Assembly: GCF_003234175.2 (NCBI RefSeq) | Contig: NZ_CP126257.1 | Coordinates: forward strand, 1,364,001-1,428,000 | DNA from: Curtobacterium sp. MCSS17_007 | GTDB taxonomy: Bacteria > Actinomycetota > Actinomycetes > Actinomycetales > Microbacteriaceae | Direction: 5' to 3' | DNA: 64,000 bases | Shown: positions 36,061 through 44,244 of the stretch, one piece after another | Layout: each line of letters opens with the position of its first letter | Numbering within the stretch: position 1 is the stretch's first letter | Notes under the pieces: model-generated | The model's input: the letters and a program-made list of their open reading frames with translations, nothing else | The model's database searches: none | What the model was told of the DNA's origin: nothing | Translations under genes and position numbers: made by a program

Positions 36061-36101
36061 GACGCGCGCCGGGCGCAACGACGGCGCGCGGCGCGACGGG
36101 G

Positions 36102-37331
36102 TCAGCGGCGGTGCGGCAGGCGGCGACGCCCGGCCGACGACTCCGACATCGCGCCGAGGATGAGTGCGGACTGCACGATCAGGGCGTCGCGCGCGTGCGT
36201 GGCGTCCCAACCGATGACGTCGGCGACCCGGCGGAGGCGGTAGCGGACCGTGTTCGGGTGCACGAAGAGCTCCCGTGCCGTCGCTTCGAGGGACCGTCCG
36301 GTGTCGAGGTAGCACCAGAGCGTCTGCAGCAGCTCGGTGGACTGGTCCTTGAGCGGCACGTAGATGCGCTGCACCAGGGCCGAGCGGGCGAGCGGATCGC
36401 CGGCCAGGGCCCGTTCGGGCAGCAGGTCGTCGGCGAGGGCTGGTCGGGGAGCACCGCGCCAGGCCCGTGCGACGGCGAACCCGGCGAGGGCGCCCTTCGC
36501 GCTGGTCGAGGCGTCGACGACCCCGGGGACCTCGTTGCCGAGCACCAGGTGACCCTCGCCGAAGGACGGTTCGAGGGCTTGAGCGATGGCGGTGAAGGAG
36601 ACGGGTTCCTCGCCCTCGGGCACGTCGTCGCGCGGGGTGGCGCGCCCGATGACGACCACGAGCCGGGAGCCCTGGACCCCGATGAGCACGTCGGCGTCCA
36701 TGTGTCGGGCGGTCCGGCGGATCTGGTCGACCTCGAGTTGCTTCGGCGCGTTGCCGACCAGGACCGCGACCTCGCCGTGGCCGTGCCAGCCGAGGGCCGC
36801 GATGCGGGAGGGCAGCTCGTCGTCGTACTCACCCGACAGGATCGAGTCGACGACGAGCGCTTCGAGCCGGGCGTCCCAGAGCCCGCGGGCCTCGGCGGCG
36901 CGGGCGTAGACGTCGGCAGCGGCGAAGGCGATGTCCCGCGAGTACTTGAGGATCGCCTCCTGGAGCATCTCGTCGTCCTTCGCGCGCTCCTCGACGACGG
37001 TCACGACGACCCGGATGAGCTGCAGGGTCTGCTGCAGGCTCACCGAGCGGAGGAGTTCACGCGGTGCGGAGCCGAAGACGTCGGCCGCCGCGATCCACGG
37101 GGTCGATGCGGTGCCCTCGAGCCAGGAGATGAACGAGGTGATGCCCGCCTGAGCCACGAGGCCCACCGCGGAGCGGCGCCCCGGCGGCATCTCGCTGTAC
37201 CAGGGGAGGGTGTCCTCGAGCCGCTTGATCGTGGCGGTGGAGAGTTCGCCCGACACCTGCCGGAGCCAGGAGAGCGCGCGTTCGCGGTCGTTCTCCCGGC
37301 CCACGGCAGGGACGGTGCGGGGTGTGCTCAC
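36102..37331 (-). CDS. PucR/CdaR-type regulator, FasR-like
   Basis: A transcription factor of 409 residues with the CdaR/PucR architecture: N-terminal helical domain, a GGDEF-like middle domain (about residues 160-285) and a C-terminal PucR helix-turn-helix, LLQTLWCYLDTGRSLEATARELFVHPNTVRYRLRRVADVIGWD (about residues 325-370). In Streptomyces coelicolor FasR, a protein of this class encoded directly upstream of fabD, activates the fabD-fabH-acpP-fabF operon; position and architecture match here, so a FasR role is likely. It starts with GTG 37331 only 7 nt beyond the aceE stop and is therefore probably co-transcribed with aceE. Confidence 0.9.
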   Translation of the reverse strand: MSTPRTVPAVGRENDRERALSWLRQVSGELSTATIKRLEDTLPWYSEMPPGRRSAVGLVAQAGITSFISWLEGTASTPWIAAADVFGSAPRELLRSVSLQQTLQLIRVVVTVVEERAKDDEMLQEAILKYSRDIAFAAADVYARAAEARGLWDARLEALVVDSILSGEYDDELPSRIAALGWHGHGEVAVLVGNAPKQLEVDQIRRTARHMDADVLIGVQGSRLVVVIGRATPRDDVPEGEEPVSFTAIAQALEPSFGEGHLVLGNEVPGVVDASTSAKGALAGFAVARAWRGAPRPALADDLLPERALAGDPLARSALVQRIYVPLKDQSTELLQTLWCYLDTGRSLEATARELFVHPNTVRYRLRRVADVIGWDATHARDALIVQSALILGAMSESSAGRRRLPHRR

Positions 37332-37338
37332 CGGGGGA

Positions 37339-40083
37339 TCAGGCCTCTCCGCCCGCGCTGCCGGTGGTGCCGGCGTTGACGTCGTGCAGGCGGTACTTGT
37401 CGATCGCCTGCTGGACGAGGGCGTGGTCGACCTTGCCCTGCTTCGCGAGCTGCTGCAGCGTCCGCACGACGACCGAGGGGCCGTCGATGTGGAAGAAGCG
37501 GCGGGCCGCGGGGCGCGTGTCCGAGAAGCCGAAGCCGTCGGCGCCGAGCGTGGCGTAGTCGGTCGGCACGAACGGGCGGATCTGCTCCTGCACGGCGTGC
37601 ATGAAGTCGCTCACCGCCACGACCGGACCCTCGGTGCCGAGCAGGCGCTCGGTCACGTACGGGGTGCGCGGCTGCTCGTTCGGGTGCAGGAACGCCTGCT
37701 GCTCGGCGTCGAGCCCGTCACGGGTGAGCTCGCCCCAGCTCGTGACGCTCCAGACGTCGGCGGACACGCCCCAGTCCTCGGCGAGGAGCTGCTGCGCCTC
37801 GAGGATCCACGGCACTGCGACACCGGACGCGAGCAGCTGGGCCTTCGGGCCGTCGTGCTCGCTCGGCTTGAGCAGGTACATGCCCTTGACGATGCCCTCG
37901 ACGTCGACGCCCTCGGGCTCGGCGGGCTGGACGATCGGCTCGTTGTAGACCGTCAGGTAGTACATGACGTTCGGGTCGGCGTGCTTCGGCGAGCCGTCCT
38001 CGTTCGTGCCGTACATGCGGTCGAGGCCCGACTTGACGATGTGGCCGATCTCGTAGCCGTAGGCCGGGTCGTACGACACGACCGCCGGGTTCGTCGCCGC
38101 GAGGAGCGGCGAGTGGCCGTCGGCGTGCTGCAGGCCTTCACCGGTCAGGGTGGTCCGACCGGCGGTGGCACCGATCATGAACCCGCGAGCCATCTGGTCG
38201 CCGGCGGCCCAGATCGCGTCGCCCGTGCGCTGGAACCCGAACATCGAGTAGAAGACGTAGACCGGGATGAGCGGCTCGCCCTGCGTCGAGTACGAGGTGC
38301 CGACCGCGGTGAACGCGGCCAGGGCTCCAGCCTCGTTGATGCCGACGTGGACGATCTGGCCCTGCGGGCTCTCCTTGTACGCCAGGAGGAGCTCGCGGTC
38401 GACCGACGTGTAGTGCTGGCCGTTCGGGTTGTAGATCTTCGCGGTCGGGAAGTAGGCGTCCATGCCGAACGTCCGTGCCTCGTCCGGGATGATCGGGACC
38501 ACGCGGTCGCCGAAGTCGGGCGACCGCAGCAGGTCCTTCAGCAGACGGGCGAACGCCATCGTCGTGGCGACCTCCTGCTTGCCGGAGCCCTTCTTGACGA
38601 CCTGGTACTTCGACTCGTCCGGCAGCGTGAACTGCGTGTACTTCGTCCGACGCTCCGGCACGTACCCGCCGAGCGCGCGACGACGCTCGTGCATGTACTG
38701 GATCGCCTCGTCGTCGTTGCCCGGGTGGTAGTACGGCGGTGTGTAGGGGTCCTGCTCGAGCTGCGCGTCCGAGATCGGGATGCGCATCTCGTCGCGGAAC
38801 TGCTTGAGGTTGTCGAGCGTGAGCTTCTTCATCTGGTGGGTCGCGTTGCGGCCCTCGAAGCTCGGGCCGAGGCCGTAGCCCTTGACCGTCTTCGCCAGGA
38901 TGACGGTCGGCTGGCCCTTGTGCTCGGTCGCGGCCTTGAACGCGGCGTAGACCTTGCGGTAGTCGTGGCCACCGCGCTTGAGGTTCCAGATCTGGTCGTC
39001 GGTGTAGCCCTCGACCAGCTGGAGCGCCTTCGGGTCGCGCCCGAAGAAGTTCTCGCGGACGTAGGCACCGTTCTCGGCCTTGTACGTCTGGTAGTCGCCG
39101 TCCGGCGTCGCGTTCATCAGGTTGAGGAGCGCGCCCTCGGTGTCGCGGGCGAGCAGGTCGTCCCACTCACGGCCCCAGACGACCTTGATGACGTTCCAGC
39201 CCGCGCCGCGGAAGAACGCCTCGAGCTCCTGGATGATCTTGCCGTTGCCACGCACCGGGCCGTCGAGGCGCTGGAGGTTGCAGTTGATCACGAAGTTCAG
39301 GTTGTCGAGCCCGTCGTTCGCCGCGACCTGCAGCTGACCGCGCGACTCGACCTCGTCCATCTCGCCGTCGCCGAGGAACGCCCACACCTGCTGGTCGGAG
39401 GCGTCCTTGATCCCACGGTTGGACAGGTACTTGGCCTGCTGCGCCTGGTAGATCGCGTTGATCGGGCCGATGCCCATCGACACGGTCGGGAACTGCCAGA
39501 AGTGCGGCATGAGGCGCGGGTGCGGGTACGACGACAGACCGCCACCGGCGTGCGACTTCTCCTGGCGGAAGCCGTCGAGCTGGTCCTCGCTGAGGCGGCC
39601 CTCCATGTAGGCACGTGCGTACATGCCGGGGGAGGCGTGGCCCTGGAAGAAGACCTGGTCGCCGCCGGACGGGTGGTCCTGCGCGCGGAAGAAGTGGTTG
39701 TAGCCGACCTCGTACATGGCGGCGCTCGACGCGTAGGTCGAGATGTGGCCGCCCACCGCGACGCCGGGCCGCTGGGCCCGGTGCACCGTGATCGCGGCGT
39801 TCCACCGGATCCACCGGCGGTAGCGGCGCTCGAGTTCCTCGTCGCCGGGGAACTCCGGCTCGTCCTCGGGCGCGATCGTGTTCACGTAGTCGGTCGTCGG
39901 GACCATCGGCACGCCGAGGTGCAGCTCGTTCGAGCGCTTCAGCAGGCTCTGCATGATCTCGCGGGCCCGCTGGTGGCCGTGCGTCGCGACGAGCCCGTCG
40001 AGCGACTCACGCCACTCTGCGGTCTCCTCCGGGTCCTGGTCGGTCCCTGCGGTGCTGCGCGGGTCCTGGTCGTTCACCGTCAC
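37339..40083 (-). CDS. aceE: Pyruvate dehydrogenase E1 component, homodimeric type
   Basis: Decarboxylates pyruvate with thiamine diphosphate, feeding acetyl-CoA to fatty-acid synthesis and the TCA cycle. At 914 residues it is the AceE type. The cofactor motif is [34 protein letters not shown] (GDGE...N, about residues 240-273). Other landmarks: [71 protein letters not shown] and the C-terminal [28 protein letters not shown] 40083 is the longest start; GTG 40077 is an alternative. The downstream regulator is almost contiguous. The E2/E3 subunits are not in the window. Confidence 0.97.
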   Translation of the reverse strand: MTVNDQDPRSTAGTDQDPEETAEWRESLDGLVATHGHQRAREIMQSLLKRSNELHLGVPMVPTTDYVNTIAPEDEPEFPGDEELERRYRRWIRWNAAITVHRAQRPGVAVGGHISTYASSAAMYEVGYNHFFRAQDHPSGGDQVFFQGHASPGMYARAYMEGRLSEDQLDGFRQEKSHAGGGLSSYPHPRLMPHFWQFPTVSMGIGPINAIYQAQQAKYLSNRGIKDASDQQVWAFLGDGEMDEVESRGQLQVAANDGLDNLNFVINCNLQRLDGPVRGNGKIIQELEAFFRGAGWNVIKVVWGREWDDLLARDTEGALLNLMNATPDGDYQTYKAENGAYVRENFFGRDPKALQLVEGYTDDQIWNLKRGGHDYRKVYAAFKAATEHKGQPTVILAKTVKGYGLGPSFEGRNATHQMKKLTLDNLKQFRDEMRIPISDAQLEQDPYTPPYYHPGNDDEAIQYMHERRRALGGYVPERRTKYTQFTLPDESKYQVVKKGSGKQEVATTMAFARLLKDLLRSPDFGDRVVPIIPDEARTFGMDAYFPTAKIYNPNGQHYTSVDRELLLAYKESPQGQIVHVGINEAGALAAFTAVGTSYSTQGEPLIPVYVFYSMFGFQRTGDAIWAAGDQMARGFMIGATAGRTTLTGEGLQHADGHSPLLAATNPAVVSYDPAYGYEIGHIVKSGLDRMYGTNEDGSPKHADPNVMYYLTVYNEPIVQPAEPEGVDVEGIVKGMYLLKPSEHDGPKAQLLASGVAVPWILEAQQLLAEDWGVSADVWSVTSWGELTRDGLDAEQQAFLHPNEQPRTPYVTERLLGTEGPVVAVSDFMHAVQEQIRPFVPTDYATLGADGFGFSDTRPAARRFFHIDGPSVVVRTLQQLAKQGKVDHALVQQAIDKYRLHDVNAGTTGSAGGEA

Positions 40084-40325
40084 CCTTGACCTCGTTCGTT
40101 CTCGTGGTGGTGGACATGGGGGCCACCGGTGGTCGGGTCACGACCGGATGGGGCCCACACCACCTTAGGCCCCACGACCGACCCACAGGCTGATGGTGAC
40201 GTGCACGTGGACGGGCGCTTGCATCCTGGTGTCGTCGGCGTACGATTGCCGATCGTGCACGGGCGACCCGCACGTGCACACGCGACACGGGCACACCCCA
40301 CGCCCGAGGAAGAAGCTGTGCACCG
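40084..40325. promoter_or_regulatory. Divergent promoter region, aceE and peroxiredoxin
   Basis: This 242-bp spacer contains no ORF of note. A TACGAT box (40242-40247) is the best plus-strand -10 for the peroxiredoxin and leaves a leader of about 75 nt. The spacer is rich in GTGCAC and GCACGTGCAC dyads (for example around 40255-40280) that could bind a regulator. Confidence 0.45.
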
Positions 40326-40814
40326 ATGGCCCTGGAGATCGGCTCACTCGCGCCGGACTTCGAGCTCCCGAACCAGTTCGGTGAGCACGTCCGCCTCAGC
40401 GACTTCCGCGGCGTCCGCCCGGTCGCCCTCGTCTTCTTCCCGTTGGCGTTCTCGTCCGGGTGCACCAACGAGCTCTGCACGCTCCAGGACAACATCGCGA
40501 TGTTCGAGGACCAGCGCGTCGAGCTGATCGGCATCTCGGTCGACTCGAAGGCGACGCTCCGCTCGTTCGCCGAGACGCACGGCTACGACTTCGAGCTGCT
40601 CGCGGACTTCTGGCCGCACGGCGCGGTGTCGAAGGAGTACGGCGTGTTCCTCGAGAAGAAGGGCTTCGCCACCCGGGCGACCTTCGTGATCGACGTGCAG
40701 GGCCGGATCAAGGCTTCGATCATCACGGAGCCGGGGCTGCAGCGCGACGTCGCGGAGTACCGCGCGGCGCTCGACCGGCTCGCTGCGTGCACGGCGCCCG
40801 TCCCCGTCGGCTGA
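40326..40814 (+). CDS. Peroxiredoxin (AhpE/BCP-like)
   Basis: Reduces peroxides in the cytoplasm. The 162-residue thioredoxin-fold protein starts MALEIGSLAPDFELPNQFGEHVRLSDFRG, and the peroxidatic motif reads FFPLAFSSGCTNELCTLQ: the PxxxxxxC box gives peroxidatic Cys (about residue 47) with a second Cys five residues later (about 52), so an intramolecular resolving Cys is likely. GISVDSKATLRSFAETHGYDFELLAD follows, with the conserved Arg in FATRATFVIDVQGRIKA. This pattern is closest to the AhpE/1-Cys group of actinobacteria. SD GAGGAAG is 12 nt upstream. Confidence 0.93.
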   Translation: MALEIGSLAPDFELPNQFGEHVRLSDFRGVRPVALVFFPLAFSSGCTNELCTLQDNIAMFEDQRVELIGISVDSKATLRSFAETHGYDFELLADFWPHGAVSKEYGVFLEKKGFATRATFVIDVQGRIKASIITEPGLQRDVAEYRAALDRLAACTAPVPVG

Positions 40815-40897
40815 CCGCGCTCCTTCCCGCTGACACGACCCTCCTCGGCGGCGCTCCGCTCCGAAGGAGTGGTGGGCGCGTCCGCGCCCGCGTGACC

Positions 40898-40916
40898 GGA
40901 CGGGAGGCACCGTGCA
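40898..40916 (+). repeat. Repeat half-site that overlaps a start codon
   Basis: GGACGGGAGGCACCGTGCA matches the dispersed repeat with one change. Its GGGAGG (40902-40907) serves as SD, and its GTG (40912) is the start codon of the hydrolase. Confidence 0.6.
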
Positions 40917-41847
40917 CGACGTCGACTCCACGGCCGTCACGGACGTGGTGACGGACGGTCCGTACGCGCCCTGGCCGGTGGTGGACGACCCCGGCACGTG
41001 GTCCCTGGAGCGCAGCACGGTCACGACCGGGTCGGGCGACGTCGTCGTCCACCACCGTGTCGGGCCCGATCCGGTCCTCCTCGTGCACGGTGTCGCCGGG
41101 TCGTGGACCACGTGGACACCCCTGCTGGCCGAGACCGGCGGCGTCGGTGAGCGCGGTCTCGTCCTCGTCGACCTGCCCGGCTGGGGAACCTCCCCGGCGC
41201 CGGTGGGCGCGTTCGACGTCGAGCGCGGCGCCGGGATCCTCGTCGAGGTCCTCGACGCGCTCGGGCTGTCGGCGGTGGACGTCGTCGGGCACTCGATGGG
41301 CGCGTTCGTCGCGCTGCACCTGGCGGTCGCCGCACCCGTCCGGGTCCGCTCCCTCGGACTGGTGTCGGGCACGACGACGGCGACCGTCCGCGCCGCACGG
41401 CACCCGTGGCGGGCGCTGGGCACCCTGCCGGCCTTCACGCTCCTCCGCGCCGGGCTCCTCGTCACCAGCGGGGCCGCTCGCGGGCTGCTCCGCGGGATCG
41501 CGTGCGTCGGTCTGCTGCCCCTCGTCGCAGCGCCGGTGTTCACGCACGTGCGGCGGCTCGACCGGAGCGTGCTCGACGCCTTCGTCGACGAGTTCCGACC
41601 GGAACGCTTCACCGCCGCGGCCCGGGCGGCCGCGTCCTACGACGTCGAGCGCTGGCGCGCGGTCACGTGCCCCGTCACCGCAGTGCTCGGTCGTGACGAC
41701 GTGTTCGCCCGGGTGTCCGACCTCGACGACCTGCGGCGGCTGCTGCCCGACGTCCGCACCGCGGTGCTCGGCGACTGCGGCCACTTCGCGCACGTCGAGC
41801 ACCCCGCCGTCGTCGCGGGCCTGCTCGGGCTCGACGGACGGCGCTGA
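40912..41847 (+). CDS. Alpha/beta hydrolase
   Basis: A 311-residue alpha/beta-hydrolase fold enzyme, substrate unknown. The oxyanion segment VLLVHGVAGSWTTW (about residues 58-71), the nucleophile elbow GHSMG (Ser about 126), the acid Asp in VLGRDDVFARV (about 262) and His in CGHFAHVEHP (about 286) form a complete catalytic triad. A hydrophobic cap domain lies at about residues 160-205. It starts at GTG 40912 inside a repeat half-site that supplies the SD. Ester or epoxide-type hydrolysis is possible. Confidence 0.9.
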   Translation: MHDVDSTAVTDVVTDGPYAPWPVVDDPGTWSLERSTVTTGSGDVVVHHRVGPDPVLLVHGVAGSWTTWTPLLAETGGVGERGLVLVDLPGWGTSPAPVGAFDVERGAGILVEVLDALGLSAVDVVGHSMGAFVALHLAVAAPVRVRSLGLVSGTTTATVRAARHPWRALGTLPAFTLLRAGLLVTSGAARGLLRGIACVGLLPLVAAPVFTHVRRLDRSVLDAFVDEFRPERFTAAARAAASYDVERWRAVTCPVTAVLGRDDVFARVSDLDDLRRLLPDVRTAVLGDCGHFAHVEHPAVVAGLLGLDGRR

Positions 41848-41961
41848 TCCGGCGCGCCGCTCCGTGCGGACGGATCGGCCCGGGCGCGGTCACCGGCCCG
41901 CTCCGCGGTGACCACCGGTCGGCGCACGTCCCGTCGGGACGGGTCGCGGGCCTCCACCCCG

Positions 41962-42567
41962 TCAGCGGTACTGCGGCGGCCAGTCGAACGGAGCCGGCAG
42001 ACGCGGCACCTCACCGACGGTGGTGACGGCGAGCACCACCTGCCGCCGGTCGACCAGCGCGATCGACCGGGGGTTGCCGAGGTACCGGTGACCGTCGACC
42101 CAGACGGTCAGCTCGCCCCGGAGCCCGCCGACGTGTCCCACGCCGAGGGACACGTCCCACTCGTCGAAGAACTGCCCGAGGGTGAAGGTCTGCCGGGTCG
42201 GTGACTCCACGTGCAGGATCCCGGAGGTGTCGTGCGTGTGCAGCTCGGCCGCGAAGTGCTCCCGCGCCGAGTGCCCGACGTCGCCCGGCACGGTCACCGG
42301 CGTCGAGCCGTCGAGCACCGTGAGGTGCGTGTGCACGTGCTCCGCGAGCGGCGCGCCCCACACGTTCCGCAGACCGGCGGCCTCGGCGCGGGACCGCAGG
42401 TCGGTCGGCGCCGGCCAGGGAGGCGCGGTCCGGGTCGTGCCCGCGGCCGGAGCGGTGCACAGTGCGAGCAGCACGACCGCCACCGCCGCCACGAGCGTCA
42501 CGACCACCCCGCGTGGAGCGATCGAGCGGGCGGCGGTCCGCCCGCTCCACCCGGACCGCCCCGTCAC
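41962..42567 (-). CDS. Hypothetical secreted/anchored His-rich protein
   Basis: A 201-residue protein with a basic N-terminus and one hydrophobic segment (GVVVTLVAAVAVVLLALCTAPAAG, about residues 19-42) that anchors it or serves as signal. The extracellular part is rich in histidine: AEHVHTHLTVLDGSTPVTVPGDVG, then EHFAAELHTHDTSGILHVESP and FTLGQFFDEWDVSLGVGHVGG, so metal binding is plausible. This HxHxHL...LHTHDTSGxxHxES module is one I have seen in actinobacterial hypothetical proteins, but no function is established that I can name. GTG 42567 (VTGRSGW) is chosen; it overlaps the aldo/keto reductase stop by 4 bp. Confidence 0.8.
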   Translation of the reverse strand: MTGRSGWSGRTAARSIAPRGVVVTLVAAVAVVLLALCTAPAAGTTRTAPPWPAPTDLRSRAEAAGLRNVWGAPLAEHVHTHLTVLDGSTPVTVPGDVGHSAREHFAAELHTHDTSGILHVESPTRQTFTLGQFFDEWDVSLGVGHVGGLRGELTVWVDGHRYLGNPRSIALVDRRQVVLAVTTVGEVPRLPAPFDWPPQYR

Positions 42568-43544
42568 CACTTGTCGTGCACCGCCGCGCGGAACCACCGG
42601 TCGTAGAGCTCGTGCACGGTCCCGTCGAGACCGGGGACCTCGCCGAGGTCCGCCGCGCCGGCGTTCGACCGCGCCTGCTCCGGGTTGCGCGCTCCCGGGA
42701 TGGCCGCGGTGACGCCGTCCTGGGCGACGATCCACGCCAGTGCCGCCTGCGGGACCGACACGCCCTCGGGGAGCGCGGACGCGAACGCCTGCGCAGCCCG
42801 GACGCCGTCCTCGAAGTCGACGCCGCTGAAGGTCTCGCCCTGGTCGAAGGCCTCGCCGTGCCGGTTGTAGTTGCGGTGGTCGCCCTCGCTGAACGTCGTC
42901 TCGGTCGTGTACTTGCCGGACAGCAGCCCCGACGCCAGCGGGACGCGCGCGAGGATGCCGACGCCAGCCTCCCGTGCGGCCGGGAGCACGCGGTCCAGCG
43001 GCTTGAGGCGGAAGGCGTTGAGGATGACCTGCACGCTCGCGACGTGCGGGCGGGCGATCGCGGTGAGCGCCTGGTCGGCGGTCTCGACCGAGACGCCGTA
43101 CGCGGCGATCGAGCCGTCCGCGACGAGCGCGTCGAGGGCGTCGTAGACCGCGTCGTCCGCGAAGACGGCCGTCGGCGGGCAGTGCAGCTGCACGAGGTCG
43201 AGGGTGTCCTGCTGCAGGTTGCGGCGGGAGCGGTCGACCCACTCGCGGAAGTTCGCCGCGACGTAGTTGGCGGGGACCTGGTCGACCCGACGGCCCATCT
43301 TGGTCGTCACCGTGAGCGGTACGTCCGGGTTGGCCTGCCGCCACGACCCGATGAGCTGCTCGCTGCGACCGTCGCCGTACACGTCGGCGGTGTCGAAGAG
43401 GGTGACGCCGGACTCGACCGACGCGTCCATCACGGCGGCGGCGTCCTGCTCGCTGACGGGACCCCAGTCTCCGCCGAACTGCCAGGTACCGAGACCGACG
43501 ACGGACACGGAGCGGCCGGTACGGCCGAGGGTGCGACTCTGCAT
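42564..43544 (-). CDS. Aldo/keto reductase
   Basis: An NADPH-dependent reductase of the AKR superfamily, 326 residues. The N-terminal LGRTGRSVSVVGLGTWQFGGDWG, the catalytic Asp/Tyr motif LFDTADVYGDGRSEQLIG (Asp about 51, Tyr about 56), the Lys in TVTTKMGRR (about 83) and the His of VQLHCPP (about 119) form the tetrad. The frame is open upstream, but ATG 43544 is preceded at 7 nt by a minus-strand TACGCT box (plus 43552-43557), so it is likely a leaderless start. The His-rich protein gene follows with a 4-bp overlap. Confidence 0.93.
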   Translation of the reverse strand: MQSRTLGRTGRSVSVVGLGTWQFGGDWGPVSEQDAAAVMDASVESGVTLFDTADVYGDGRSEQLIGSWRQANPDVPLTVTTKMGRRVDQVPANYVAANFREWVDRSRRNLQQDTLDLVQLHCPPTAVFADDAVYDALDALVADGSIAAYGVSVETADQALTAIARPHVASVQVILNAFRLKPLDRVLPAAREAGVGILARVPLASGLLSGKYTTETTFSEGDHRNYNRHGEAFDQGETFSGVDFEDGVRAAQAFASALPEGVSVPQAALAWIVAQDGVTAAIPGARNPEQARSNAGAADLGEVPGLDGTVHELYDRWFRAAVHDKW

Positions 43545-43611
43545 GCTGCCGAGCGTAGTCACGGTGCCGCGCGCGTGCCGCTCCCTGTCCGCACGCCGCC
43601 GCCGGTGGTCG

Positions 43612-44154
43612 TCAGGAGCCGTGCGGCGCCGGGTCGGTCGAGACACCGCGGCGCAGCAGGGCACGGGCCGCACGAGCACGGGGGATGACCCAGAGGACCG
43701 CCCAGAGGCCGATACCGAGCCAGAGCGCCACGAGCAGGGCGGTCAGGACCGACCCGTGCTGGTCGGCCATCGACAGGGTCATCGCGGTCCAGAGGACGCA
43801 GAGCACGACCTTCCCCCAGCCGGCACCCTCGCGGTCCGCCTGCGCCTGCAGTGCCGGCACCCACTCCTCAGCGGGCACCGCTGCCGGTACGTGACCGTCC
43901 GCGACCCAGCGCTGCACCGCGACGGACCGCTCGTAGCCACCGGCGGCCCGCCAGGACCGCAACTGCGTCCACACCCCCACGGCGGCACCGACGAGTCCGG
44001 CCGGGACGCCGAGGCCGACCAGGAGGCCCGTCGTCGCCGTGGTCCAGGACGACGCAACGAGCACGACGAGCACCACGGCGAAGGCCGCGCCGGCGCCCGC
44101 GCTGCCGAGCAGCCGCAGGCGGCCGCCCTCGTCCACCACACCGACACCGTCCAC
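43612..44154 (-). CDS. Hypothetical membrane protein
   Basis: A 180-residue integral membrane protein with four hydrophobic segments in two pairs: LLGSAGAGAAFAVVLVVLVASSW, GLLVGLGVPAGLVGAAVGVWTQL, then after a soluble loop (about residues 75-105) VVLCVLWTAMTLSMADQHG and LLVALWLGIGLWAVLWVIP, with a basic C-terminus. No family recognised. Start GTG 44154 is supported by a minus-strand TAGCGT box (plus 44163-44168) 8 nt upstream; the frame open further upstream is a shadow of the divergent ligase gene. Confidence 0.8.
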   Translation of the reverse strand: MDGVGVVDEGGRLRLLGSAGAGAAFAVVLVVLVASSWTTATTGLLVGLGVPAGLVGAAVGVWTQLRSWRAAGGYERSVAVQRWVADGHVPAAVPAEEWVPALQAQADREGAGWGKVVLCVLWTAMTLSMADQHGSVLTALLVALWLGIGLWAVLWVIPRARAARALLRRGVSTDPAPHGS

Positions 44155-44244
44155 GGGAGCAGACGCTACCCGCGTCGGTCGACCGTGCGCTGCGCCGGCA
44201 CCCCGCTCGCTGCGCACTCGGCTGCGGTGCGGCATGATCGACCG
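44155..44244. promoter_or_regulatory. Bidirectional promoter, membrane protein and acyl-CoA ligase
   Basis: A minus-strand TAGCGT (plus 44163-44168) and a plus-strand CATGAT (44233-44238) lie 8 and 6 nt before the two GTG starts. Both messages are probably leaderless. Confidence 0.45.

Noticed and set aside
37210..40089. Plus-strand frame of 959 codons opposite aceE.
   Set aside because: It mirrors aceE exactly; AceE is complete and has TPP motifs. The plus frame has none.
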